This document shows, one piece after another, positions 16,187 to 23,721 of a DNA stretch of 64,000 bases (position 1 is its first letter; the number at the start of each line of letters is the position of its first letter). The DNA lies in contig NZ_JBKFGH010000036.1 in NCBI RefSeq assembly GCF_051233475.1, positions 1-64,000 on the forward strand, given 5' to 3'. Source of the stretch: Bacillus_BU sp051233475 (GTDB taxonomy: Bacteria > Bacillota > Bacilli > Bacillales > Cytobacillaceae). The notes below the pieces were generated by a model. That model ran no database searches and had not been told where the DNA came from. It worked only from the letters and a program-made list of their open reading frames with translations. Made by a program: the position numbers and the translations under genes.

Positions 16187-16256
16187 TTGATATAACCTTG
16201 AAAATAGGGATAATTTCGAGAGCTAAATTCCTTCTTGATAGGGGGAGGGGTATGAG
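16187..16256 (+). promoter_or_regulatory. promoter and possible operator of the CoA-disulfide reductase gene
   Basis: TTGATA (16187-16192) and GATAAT (16209-16214) with 16 bases between. Downstream, ATAGGGGGAGGGGTATGA (about 16238-16255) carries a GGGGTAT half-site like that of the cstR operator and would lie in the 5' leader, so the divergent gene may share the repressor. The second half-site is poor. Confidence 0.5.
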
Positions 16257-16283
16257 ATATGATGTGGTTGGAGGTGGATAAAA

Positions 16284-17945
16284 ATGGGTAAAAAAATAGT
16301 CATTGTTGGTGGTGTTGCAGGTGGTGCAACCGCTGCAGCAAGGTTACGAAGAATCGATGAAGAAGCTGAAATTGTCTTATTTGAGCGGGGGGAATACATT
16401 TCCTTTGCCAACTGCGGCCTTCCATATTACATAGGGGAAGTGATCGAGCAGCGTGAAATGCTCCTTGTACAAACAGTAGAAGGAATGAGCCGAAGATTTA
16501 ATTTGGACATTCGTAATTTAAGTGAAGTAGTAAAAATCAATCGTGACGAAAAAACTGTTTCTGTAAAACATGTTGTAACAGGCGACACTTATGAAGAAAA
16601 GTATGATGCTTTACTTTTATCACCAGGGGCTAAACCGCTCGTGCCAAACTTCCAAGGATTAAATGAAGCGAATAACGTTTTTACGTTAAGAAATATACCA
16701 GATACAGATAATATTAAAGACTTTGTAGATAACAAGAAGCCGAGCCACGCAGTCGTAGTAGGTGGTGGATTTATCGGACTTGAAATGGCTGAAAACTTGG
16801 TTGAACGCGGAGTAAAAGTAACGATTGTTGAAATGGCCAATCAAGTCATGGCGCCAATCGATTTCGAAATGGCGGCCATTGTTGAACAGCATCTTAAGGA
16901 TAAAGGTGTTGAGCTTATTTTAGAGGATGGCGTTAAATCAATCGAAGATGCCGGTAAAGCCCTCTTTTTATCAAGCGGTAAACGGATTGCAACGGACATG
17001 ATCCTATTATCGATAGGAGTTAGACCAGAAAATCAATTAGCTGTTGATGCAGGCTTGGATGTCGGCGAACGCGGTGGCATTAAAGTAAATGAGTACATGC
17101 AAACAAGTGATGAAAGCATCTACGCCATTGGTGATGCCATTGAAGTTACGGACTATATCAATGAAAATCCGGCGATGATTCCGTTAGCTGGACCGGCTAA
17201 TCGTCAAGGGCGGATCGTCGCGAACAATATTATTAAAGGAAATAAAGAGAAATATCCGGGCACACTCGGAACTTCGATTGCCAAAATCTTTGATCTTGCT
17301 GTTGCGGCAACAGGAAACAATGAAAAAACATTAAAGCGTCTTGGAATCGACTATGAAGTCGTTCATATTCACCCGGCAAGTCACGCTGGCTATTATCCTG
17401 GTGGCAGCCAAATTGCCTTAAAGCTCATATTTGACCGCGAGACTGGAAAAATTTACGGGGCTCAAGCTGTCGGTGCTAACGGAGCTGACAAGCGCATCGA
17501 TGTCATTGCGACTGCCATCAAAGGCGGTTTAACCGTTCATGATTTAACCGAACTGGAATTAGCCTACGCTCCACCGTTCTCATCAGCAAAAGATCCGGTC
17601 AACTATGCAGGCTATGTTGCCTCAAATATTATTGACGAAGGCATCGAAACCGTTCAATGGCATGAGATCGATGAAATCATTGCAGGAGGCGGCCTGTTAA
17701 TCGATGTTCGGGAACCGGTGGAGCGAGAAAACGGCTTTATTAGCGGTTCCGATTGTATCCCGTTAGATCAACTTCGCCAAAACATAAACGAGCTTCCTAA
17801 AGACCAAACGATTTATGTGTCTTGTCAGGTAGGGTTAAGAGGATACTTAGCGGCGAGAATTCTATTAGCTCACGGTTTTAAGGTTAAAAATCTCGATGGC
17901 GGTTGGAAAACTTATTGTCCTGTAAAGAGCAAAAGTGAAGGTTAA
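16284..17945 (+). CDS. CoA-disulfide reductase fused to rhodanese (CoADR-RHD)
   Basis: 553 aa. Residues 1-445 are an FAD/NADH pyridine nucleotide-disulfide oxidoreductase: GGVAGGATAAARLRR for FAD, the single redox cysteine C44 in SFANCGLPYY, AVVVGGGFIGLEMAE for NAD(P)H, and IYAIGDAIEV for FAD closure. Residues about 455-550 are a rhodanese domain with LLIDVREPVEREN and C514 in VSCQVGLRGY. Family members reduce CoA-disulfide or CoA-persulfide and polysulfide, with the two sites working in series. It is divergent from the cstR-rhodanese genes and completes a sulfane-sulfur detoxification set. TTGGAGGTGG precedes the ATG. Confidence 0.95.
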   Translation: MGKKIVIVGGVAGGATAAARLRRIDEEAEIVLFERGEYISFANCGLPYYIGEVIEQREMLLVQTVEGMSRRFNLDIRNLSEVVKINRDEKTVSVKHVVTGDTYEEKYDALLLSPGAKPLVPNFQGLNEANNVFTLRNIPDTDNIKDFVDNKKPSHAVVVGGGFIGLEMAENLVERGVKVTIVEMANQVMAPIDFEMAAIVEQHLKDKGVELILEDGVKSIEDAGKALFLSSGKRIATDMILLSIGVRPENQLAVDAGLDVGERGGIKVNEYMQTSDESIYAIGDAIEVTDYINENPAMIPLAGPANRQGRIVANNIIKGNKEKYPGTLGTSIAKIFDLAVAATGNNEKTLKRLGIDYEVVHIHPASHAGYYPGGSQIALKLIFDRETGKIYGAQAVGANGADKRIDVIATAIKGGLTVHDLTELELAYAPPFSSAKDPVNYAGYVASNIIDEGIETVQWHEIDEIIAGGGLLIDVREPVERENGFISGSDCIPLDQLRQNINELPKDQTIYVSCQVGLRGYLAARILLAHGFKVKNLDGGWKTYCPVKSKSEG

Positions 17946-17962
17946 ATAGTTGGAATTTTGAG

Positions 17963-17994
17963 TAGGCCCGGTCGGTGAACCGGGTCTATTTTTG
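17963..17994 (+). terminator. terminator of the CoADR-RHD gene
   Basis: Stem AGGCCCGGT / ACCGGGTCT (17964-17972, 17979-17987; one G-T pair) followed by ATTTTTG. Confidence 0.88.
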
Positions 17995-17999
17995 TCGAA

Positions 18000-18257
18000 T
18001 GGCAAGTAAATCTTTGATTTTGGCAAGTAAATCTAAAAAACGGCAAGTAAATTATAGATTTTGGCAAGTAAATCTGAAAAACGGCAAGTAAATCGTGATT
18101 TTTGGCAAGTAAATTTAAAAAACGGAGTAAATCGCGATTTGGCGATTAAATCACAAAAACGGCGAATAAATCAAAATTTCGGCGATTAAATCACAAAAAC
18201 GGCGATTAAATCACAAAAACGGCGAATAAATCACAAAAGCGGCGATTAAATCAAATC
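18000..18257. repeat. short tandem repeat array, ~20 bp units
   Basis: About 13 head-to-tail units of 17-21 bp. The first six start GGCAAGTAAAT and alternate between endings GATTTT and AAAAAC, so a 41 bp double unit is visible. The later ones start GGCGATTAAATCA or GGCGAATAAATCA and end AAAAAC. The two halves look like two families joined by a shortened unit (GGAGTAAATCGCGATTT). Units are not in a single reading frame and no open frame crosses the array. It lies between a terminator and the next promoter. Confidence 0.9.
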
Positions 18258-18348
18258 CCACCCGATAAAAACTTCAAAAATCCACCCACTAAACAAACCC
18301 CACATAAATCCTACAATCCAAAATATACATAGTACAAGGTGATGCACT

Positions 18349-18804
18349 GTGAGAAGACGGAAAAATCCACTTATCCCTATTGCGATTGCCATCGCAGTCA
18401 TTGGAATTGCCGTTGCGAGTTTAGTGGGATCGGTAAAAAGCAAACCAGAAAAGCTGGTTGAGCAATTTTTCGAGCTTGAGCAGGAAGGGGATTTTGGCAG
18501 TTCATGGGAACTCTTTCATTCGCAAATGAAAGAACGGTTTAATAAGGATCAATATATTCAAAGCCGGGCCCACGTATTTATGCAGGATATGAGCGCCAAA
18601 ACCTTTACATTTGAGCTTGGCGGCACAGAAAAGCTTGATAAATGGAAGGTAGCAGACGGAGCGCCGAGTTTAAAAAATGTCCATGAAGTTACGGTGTTCC
18701 AAACCTTTCACAGCCGGTTCGGAAAATTTACGATTGAGCATCCGTGCTATGTTGTTCAAGAGAAAGGGGAGTGGAGGCTGCTCTGGGATTATAAGCAGGA
18801 GTGA
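18349..18804 (+). CDS. small membrane-anchored protein of unknown function
   Basis: 151 aa, GTG start after AAGGTGATG. A basic start (MRRRKNP) precedes one membrane helix (residues about 8-27, LIPIAIAIAVIGIAVASLVG). The remaining ~120 residues are extracellular if the positive-inside rule holds. The opening KPEKLVEQFFELEQEGDFGSSWELF and the closing YVVQEKGEWRLLWDYK resemble NTF2-like/DUF4878-type lipoprotein modules, in which the last strand ends with a Trp-rich motif. That is a fold-level inference only. There is no lipobox. It is probably monocistronic, bounded by the tandem repeats and a strong bidirectional terminator. Confidence 0.7.
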   Translation: MRRRKNPLIPIAIAIAVIGIAVASLVGSVKSKPEKLVEQFFELEQEGDFGSSWELFHSQMKERFNKDQYIQSRAHVFMQDMSAKTFTFELGGTEKLDKWKVADGAPSLKNVHEVTVFQTFHSRFGKFTIEHPCYVVQEKGEWRLLWDYKQE

Positions 18805-18834
18805 GATGACAATAATAGCGACACATTACACACA

Positions 18835-18870
18835 AAAAAGCCACTGGTGCATCCATCACCAGTGGCTTTC
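18835..18870. terminator. bidirectional terminator between convergent genes
   Basis: Stem AAAGCCACTGGTG / CACCAGTGGCTTT (18837-18849, 18857-18869) with A-run on the left and T-rich right flank, serving the rightward 151 aa gene and the leftward LCP gene. Confidence 0.9.
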
Positions 18871-18885
18871 ACTATTTTACTATTT

Positions 18886-19821
18886 TTACTCTGCCTTTTT
18901 ATTCAACTCTAAATGTGTCTTCATAATCTCTTGCACACGCTGTTTCTCCTCATCTGACACAACTAAATAATAAATCTTATTAATCATTGTCCCAGTTCCT
19001 GAGATCGTAACATGTTCAATATTTTTGCTGGCATTTTTATAATTTTGTTGAATATCAACCATTTCGCTGAAGGTAATATTTGTTTTGACATTATTTCCTA
19101 AAGCCTCAAATATGGACCCATAGTTCGTGATAGAATTTAAACTGGCACCCTTACGAATAACCCCTTGAATGATTAGGCGTTGCCGCTGCTGCCGTCCGAA
19201 ATCTCCGTTAGGATCCTCTTTCCGCATTTGTGAATACAAGAGAGCATCCTGCCCATCTAAGCTGATCTCACCGATAGGAAAATCAACTCCGCCATAAGAA
19301 AAATCAAGATTATTATTAACTGTAACTCCTCCAACTGCGTCAACAATTTCCTGAAAGCCTTCCATATTAATTGTCATATAATAATCAATCGGGATATCAA
19401 GGAAATTTTCTACAGTGTCCATCGACATCTCTGGTCCGCCAAATGCATAAGCGTGATTGATTTTATCTTCCTTACCTCGTCCAATAATTTCTGTACGAGT
19501 ATCACGTGGAATACTTAACATTTTAACTGAATTTTGATTAGGATTAACAGTAAGAACAATCATCGTATCGGAACGACCTTTGTCTCCTGCTCGCTCATCC
19601 ACCCCTAGCATTAAAATCGAGAATGGAACTTGCTTCTTCAAAGAAACCTCTTCTGTGCGTTTGTCTGTTTTACGATCAAGTGGGTCATGAATATCCTCTA
19701 ATGCACTAGATAATGATCTATAGAACATAAACCCATAGATACAAAGTCCAAGAAATAGTACTGATGCAATAATAGCTGTTATCCTGAGCCATTTTGGCTT
19801 GCGTTTTTTATTTACTGCCAT
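18886..19821 (-). CDS. LytR-CpsA-Psr (LCP) family cell-wall polymer ligase
   Basis: 311 aa. A short basic cytoplasmic start and one membrane helix (about residues 12-32) precede the extracellular LCP domain (about 60-300). The conserved Asp/Arg sites are visible: FSILMLGVDERAGDKGRSDT, MLSIPRDTRTEI, KINHAYAFGG and DFGRQQRQR. LCP enzymes move teichoic acids or capsular polymers from undecaprenyl phosphate to peptidoglycan. It is a TagT/TagU/TagV paralogue, and a second one lies at 52042-53061. It is alone here, so its polymer is not shown by context. GGAGG precedes the ATG. Confidence 0.92.
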   Translation of the reverse strand: MAVNKKRKPKWLRITAIIASVLFLGLCIYGFMFYRSLSSALEDIHDPLDRKTDKRTEEVSLKKQVPFSILMLGVDERAGDKGRSDTMIVLTVNPNQNSVKMLSIPRDTRTEIIGRGKEDKINHAYAFGGPEMSMDTVENFLDIPIDYYMTINMEGFQEIVDAVGGVTVNNNLDFSYGGVDFPIGEISLDGQDALLYSQMRKEDPNGDFGRQQRQRLIIQGVIRKGASLNSITNYGSIFEALGNNVKTNITFSEMVDIQQNYKNASKNIEHVTISGTGTMINKIYYLVVSDEEKQRVQEIMKTHLELNKKAE

Positions 19822-20070
19822 TTATGAGAAACCTCCAAAAGTATTTACAATTTTAATTATAGTTCTAACAATACCAAAAAATTCCTAAAGTGAAAACTAA
19901 AAGAAGGCTTCTATCGTGAATTTTTCTAATACAAAATGTGATTAATAGATTTATCTATATTAAACCTTCATTCATACTAAAAATGGAAAACTATGCTACT
20001 ATAAATGGGACAAAAATGACACGAAACTATGTATATAAAATATAGTAGGAAGGAAGAGGAGAGAGTAGCT

Positions 20071-20526
20071 ATGAAGGGAGCAAAATGGTCCAAGGAAGCT
20101 ATTGGTAAAATTGACCAAGTAGAGCAAAGAATCGACAGGAATACGATAAGAAAATTAAAACTCGACCTATTAAAAAAAGTGATATTGAGAGTGGAAGAGT
20201 TTTCAGTTCAATCATGTACCCAATGCGAGGAAAATAAAGAAAATCTCAACAAACTCATAACAATCGTGGTGAATATTGCAAACGGAAAACCCCAGAATAT
20301 CAAGGAATACAACACGATTCTAATGGGAATCATCAAGCATTTAAAAAAAGCCCATGGCTTGGTCGAACGGGGCCAGTACATGAATCAATGGATCGTTTTA
20401 GGATTGATATTTGGTGTCGCTTTTATATATTTTAGTATTTATGCTGTATCATTCGGGTTAATGTTAGGGATTGGGATTGGTGCCATGTTGGATGAAGATG
20501 CGAAAAAGAAAGGCAAGCTCATATAA
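20071..20526 (+). CDS. unknown protein with CxxC motif and C-terminal glycine-rich membrane hairpin
   Basis: 151 aa from MKGAKWSKEAIG, chosen because AGGAGAGAG lies just upstream, whereas the in-frame ATG at 20029 has no ribosome site. Residues 1-105 are soluble, basic and helical, with one CxxC (SCTQCEEN) that could bind metal or form a disulfide. Residues about 110-150 form two hydrophobic stretches (WIVLGLIFGVAFIYFSIYAV, FGLMLGIGIGAML), the second with glycine-zipper spacing. I do not recognise the family. It is bounded by the divergent LCP gene and a convergent sdpI-like gene. Confidence 0.7.
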   Translation: MKGAKWSKEAIGKIDQVEQRIDRNTIRKLKLDLLKKVILRVEEFSVQSCTQCEENKENLNKLITIVVNIANGKPQNIKEYNTILMGIIKHLKKAHGLVERGQYMNQWIVLGLIFGVAFIYFSIYAVSFGLMLGIGIGAMLDEDAKKKGKLI

Positions 20527-20579
20527 AGCTTAGCAATAAGAAGCAACTACCCAGCAAGATTCTGTCCGTGTCTAAGCAA

Positions 20580-20612
20580 AAAAACAGGGAAGAGCCTCGC
20601 TATGCTCTTCCC
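20580..20612 (-). terminator. terminator of the sdpRI-like operon
   Basis: Stem GGGAAGAGC / GCTCTTCCC (20587-20595, 20604-20612) with an AAAAAAACA flank on the left, 11 bases past the sdpI-like stop. It may also serve the convergent gene. Confidence 0.85.
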
Positions 20613-20622
20613 GTAAAACATT

Positions 20623-21255
20623 CTATGAAAGCTTCTTAAACAACCAGTAAGAATAAATGTAGGGTGCAATAATGATTACTGCAATCACCCCGATAATCAC
20701 CGCTTCTTTAAAAGCTCCGCTTAAAAAGGTAGCAAGTATTAAAATAACCCCGCCGCCAAAAAATATCTTTCCTCCCAAACGATGCGTTTTTCTCCAAACC
20801 TCGTCATTACTGAGTGTCCACGGAGTTCGGATCCCCAGGAAGAAATTCGATCTTACCCGTTGCATCACATTCCCGAGCACAATGAAAATGGCGCCAGCGA
20901 TTATTGTTCCTAAGGAAGACATAGGAATGTCATAGCCTAAGCCTATTAAAATAACGATGATGTTTAACCCAAAGAATAAAGTCAGCAATGAGTTAAAGAT
21001 CATTTGATAGCTGCTTGAAAAATATTTATAATTGGCTCTTCGCGGATCGATTTTAGGTAAAAAAGCCACTGAAATATACAAAAGGGTCATTATTCCCACT
21101 TGTGTTAACATCGCATTAAACTTGGAAGAATATCCATTTGCTTCTCCATTAAAACCCCAATGTGTTGGTAACTCAGCTGGGAGCTTTGGATAAGCGATCG
21201 ACCAAACTATAACGGTTAGGATGATCATTGCAATCGGAAAGACATGCTTCTTCAT
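20623..21255 (-). CDS. sdpI: SdpI-family membrane protein (DUF1648 plus SdpI domain)
   Basis: 210 aa from MKKHVFPIAMI, started by GAGGGGGAAT; a longer in-frame start would lie inside the repressor gene. Six membrane helices are predicted. The N-terminal DUF1648 motif is WSIAYPKLPAELPTHWGFNGE. The C-terminal SdpI motif includes RSNFFLGIRTPWTLSNDEVWRKTH. In B. subtilis SdpI gives immunity to the SdpC toxin and sequesters SdpR at the membrane. The stop-start distance from the sdpR-like gene is 2 bases. No sdpABC toxin genes lie nearby, so it may protect against toxins of neighbours or act in envelope stress. Confidence 0.88.
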   Translation of the reverse strand: MKKHVFPIAMIILTVIVWSIAYPKLPAELPTHWGFNGEANGYSSKFNAMLTQVGIMTLLYISVAFLPKIDPRRANYKYFSSSYQMIFNSLLTLFFGLNIIVILIGLGYDIPMSSLGTIIAGAIFIVLGNVMQRVRSNFFLGIRTPWTLSNDEVWRKTHRLGGKIFFGGGVILILATFLSGAFKEAVIIGVIAVIIIAPYIYSYWLFKKLS

Positions 21256-21257
21256 TA

Positions 21258-21548
21258 TCAATTCCCCCTCTCTTCCTGTTGCCCAGTTCGTGTGAATTTC
21301 AAAGCCCAATTCATTAAGTCCTGAAAAACAGTCGTGTTTAAAGAATAAATGATGTATTGTCCTTTTTTCTCATCCTGAATTAATTCAGCGTGCTTTAAAA
21401 TCTTTAAATGCTGAGAAATACTTGGTTTTGATATATGGAAGTGATCAGCGATTTCTCCTGCGGTTAAATCACGTTCCTTAAGTAAGTCAAGAATTTGCCT
21501 TCTTGTCGGGTCGGATAGGGCCTTAAAAGCAAGATTCAATAGGACCAT
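21258..21548 (-). CDS. sdpR: SdpR-like ArsR-family repressor
   Basis: 96 aa winged-helix ArsR protein: FKALSDPTRRQILDLL, the recognition helix region ISKPSISQHLKILKHAELI, and the wing DEKKGQYIIYSLNTT. This is strongly like B. subtilis SdpR. It lacks the metal-binding cysteines of ArsR/SmtB sensors, as SdpR does. The start could be the ATG at 21548 or a TTG a few codons later (the ribosome site AAAGAAG is weak). It overlaps no other gene and is co-transcribed with the sdpI-like gene. A palindrome just upstream (21572-21587) is its likely binding site. Confidence 0.88.
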   Translation of the reverse strand: MVLLNLAFKALSDPTRRQILDLLKERDLTAGEIADHFHISKPSISQHLKILKHAELIQDEKKGQYIIYSLNTTVFQDLMNWALKFTRTGQQEERGN

Positions 21549-21571
21549 CTTCTTTCAATTTAATTAGTTAA

Positions 21572-21587
21572 TTAGTTATTTAACTAA
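21572..21587. promoter_or_regulatory. candidate SdpR operator
   Basis: Perfect inverted repeat TTAGTTA-TT-TAACTAA, 24 bases upstream of the sdpR-like start, with an extra TTAGTTAA half-site to the left (about 21564-21571). Palindromes of this size immediately upstream are usual for ArsR-family autoregulation. Confidence 0.6.
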
Positions 21588-21716
21588 ATACTAAACCATA
21601 AGCAACATAAATTCAATAGTCATTTTAAGCTTGTGGTTTAAATAAAATGTAAACCTGTATATCCTTTTTTAACCTCGACTATAATGTCTCAATATAGAGG
21701 ATTAGGGAGTTGGTTT

Positions 21717-22139
21717 ATGTTGTTTAGGTGTACTCTTTCTATGTTATGGGGAGTTACCATTTTATTATTAACCTGTGTTTCAGATTTCTTTGGTCTGCTT
21801 CAGATGGAAACAATCCAAATTCGCTGGACGTGGCACCCAGAATTTTCTCAGCTTCTACAAATTCCTAAAACACTGGAGCAGAGTTATCTGCTCCAAAAAT
21901 GTGGTCATATCTTAGCATTTCTTATTTTAACGATTGTGGTTCCAAAAGTTACGAGAAAAACCGGAGTGTATTTAATCATTTTTGCCTTTTTAACAGAATT
22001 GCTTCAGCTTTATTTTGGTCGGAGTGGAAGGTTCTTAGATGTTGGCTATGATACGATGGGGATTCTCCTTGGATTGTTCATCTCGCAAAGGGCAATACCA
22101 TTCCTTCTATCCAAAAACAGGAGGATAATAGAAGTGTAA
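21717..22139 (+). CDS. VanZ-like membrane protein
   Basis: 140 aa from MLFRCTLSMLWG, chosen for the AGGGAG site 7 bases upstream; an in-frame ATG at 21684 lacks one. About four membrane helices. The VanZ-family motifs are QKCGHILAFLILTI (conserved His) and FLTELLQLYFGRSGRFLDVGYDTMG-type ending (conserved Glu, Gln, Arg and Asp). VanZ proteins confer low-level teicoplanin or lipoglycopeptide tolerance in some settings, but most chromosomal copies have no known role. It is a short member and stands alone 130 bases before galactokinase. Confidence 0.85.
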   Translation: MLFRCTLSMLWGVTILLLTCVSDFFGLLQMETIQIRWTWHPEFSQLLQIPKTLEQSYLLQKCGHILAFLILTIVVPKVTRKTGVYLIIFAFLTELLQLYFGRSGRFLDVGYDTMGILLGLFISQRAIPFLLSKNRRIIEV

Positions 22140-22268
22140 CGATAGAAAAAGTTAATTGTTTCCACAATTCAAGAATAATTCATTGACGAGGTGGCAAACT
22201 TTGAATACGCTTATAGTTGGAAAGGGATTTCTCAGTAATATCAATCTCTTTAATGAGGAGTGGTTTAC

Positions 22269-23450
22269 GTGGATTATCGCGCCCTTGCATCTGACTTTCA
22301 AGCTTCTTTTTCCCAAGGAGCAGACCGTTATTTCTTTTCTCCAGGCCGAGTAAACATCATTGGAGAGCATATGGATTACAATGGTGGCCATGTTTTCCCT
22401 TGTGCGATCACATACGGAATATATGGTGCTGTTAGTAAACGAAATGATCGATTGATACGATTATATTCAACAAATTACTCAGAGCAAGGCATCATCGAAT
22501 TCACTCTTGATGATCTAGATTATAACCATGTCCATGGTTGGGCTAATTATCCTAAAGGAATGCTTTATTTTTTAAAAGAAAACGGTTATAACATACCACA
22601 TGGTTTCGACTTACTCATTAAAGGAAATATCCCAAATGGTGCTGGTTTATCTTCATCAGCGTCTCTTCTTATGCTAATTGGAGAGATTATTCATAAACTG
22701 TTTGATCTTAACGTTTCAAGGCTTGATCTTGTAAAAATGGGGAGAGCGGTTGAAAATGAATTTATTGGGGTCAGCAACGGGATTATCGACCATTTTATTA
22801 TCGCTTTCGGAAAAATGAATCATGGAATACTTCTAAATTGCCATACCTTCAACTACGATTACGTACCTCTAAATCTTCAACATTATAAAATCGTCATTAT
22901 GAATTCAAATAAACACCATGAATGGACAGAATCGAAGTATAATGAACGCCGTGACGAATGTGAGCACGCCCTTCGTCATTTGCAGGGAGCCATAAATATA
23001 CTTTCTCTAGCCGATTTAAATATGGTTCAATTTGAAAACTTCAAGCATTTAATTCCAACAAAAACGCTCGAAAAACGAGCCAAACATGTAGTAACAGAAA
23101 ATGAGCGGGCTTTAAACGCCGTCAAAGAGCTCAAGCGTGGAAACCTGCCTGCTTTAGGGAAATTGATGAATGAATCCCATCTTTCACTTCGAAATGATTA
23201 TGAAGTCACGGGTATTGAATTGGATACCTTAGTTGAGGCCGCCTGGCAGCAACCGGGAGTTCTTGGAGCAAGAATGAATGGAACTGGATTAGGAGGCTGT
23301 GCAATCGCTATTGTTGATGAAGATGAGATTGATCAGTTTATTGAGCGGGTTGGGGAGATCTTTCGTAAAAAAATCGGCTACGAGGCAACGTTCTATGTGA
23401 CAGCAGTTGGGGATGGGGTAAAGGAATTGAATGTTGGGTCAGTTCACTAA
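22269..23450 (+). CDS. galK: galactokinase-like GHMP kinase
   Basis: 393 aa. The GTG at 22269 is chosen because GAGGAG (22255-22260) lies 8 bases upstream; the GTG at 22260 would overlap that site. Motifs in order are SPGRVNIIGEHMDYNGGHV (galactokinase signature), PNGAGLSSSASL (GHMP phosphate loop), the catalytic Asp in SNGIIDHFI, and GARMNGTGLGGCAIA near the C-terminus. It would phosphorylate galactose at C1 for the Leloir pathway. The catalytic segment is usually CGIMDQF and the last motif MTGAGFGGCA, so this copy is divergent and might prefer another sugar. No galE or galT gene is adjacent. An intrinsic terminator follows. Confidence 0.85.
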   Translation: MDYRALASDFQASFSQGADRYFFSPGRVNIIGEHMDYNGGHVFPCAITYGIYGAVSKRNDRLIRLYSTNYSEQGIIEFTLDDLDYNHVHGWANYPKGMLYFLKENGYNIPHGFDLLIKGNIPNGAGLSSSASLLMLIGEIIHKLFDLNVSRLDLVKMGRAVENEFIGVSNGIIDHFIIAFGKMNHGILLNCHTFNYDYVPLNLQHYKIVIMNSNKHHEWTESKYNERRDECEHALRHLQGAINILSLADLNMVQFENFKHLIPTKTLEKRAKHVVTENERALNAVKELKRGNLPALGKLMNESHLSLRNDYEVTGIELDTLVEAAWQQPGVLGARMNGTGLGGCAIAIVDEDEIDQFIERVGEIFRKKIGYEATFYVTAVGDGVKELNVGSVH

Positions 23451-23520
23451 ATTTTTTCAATCTGATTTATCAATGATAATAACCATAATTTACAATAAAT
23501 ATAATCTATATTGAATAATT

Positions 23521-23556
23521 TGCTGCCAATTAATCAACTCGGCAGCATTTTTCTTT
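23521..23556 (+). terminator. terminator of the galactokinase gene
   Basis: Stem TGCTGCC / GGCAGCA (23521-23527, 23541-23547) followed by TTTTTCTTTT. Confidence 0.85.
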
Positions 23557-23721
23557 TAATTTAATTAACATGAGATAAAAGGGAGTCTACTAGTAACGTT
23601 ATTTGCTATTATAACTGATAAAATTCCCGCATAATGTAATTTACTAGTTTTTGTAAAAAAAGTCGGTAATTAATGTATAATGAAGAGAAATATCAAAAAG
23701 TGTAAAAGGAGAGATTTATTT

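Noticed and set aside
18000..18257. CRISPR array or coding repeat
   Set aside because: Units of ~20 bp follow each other without spacers, and stop codons occur in all frames.
22156..22353. 65-codon frame ahead of galactokinase
   Set aside because: It overlaps the galactokinase start in another frame, has no ribosome site and encodes no known motif.
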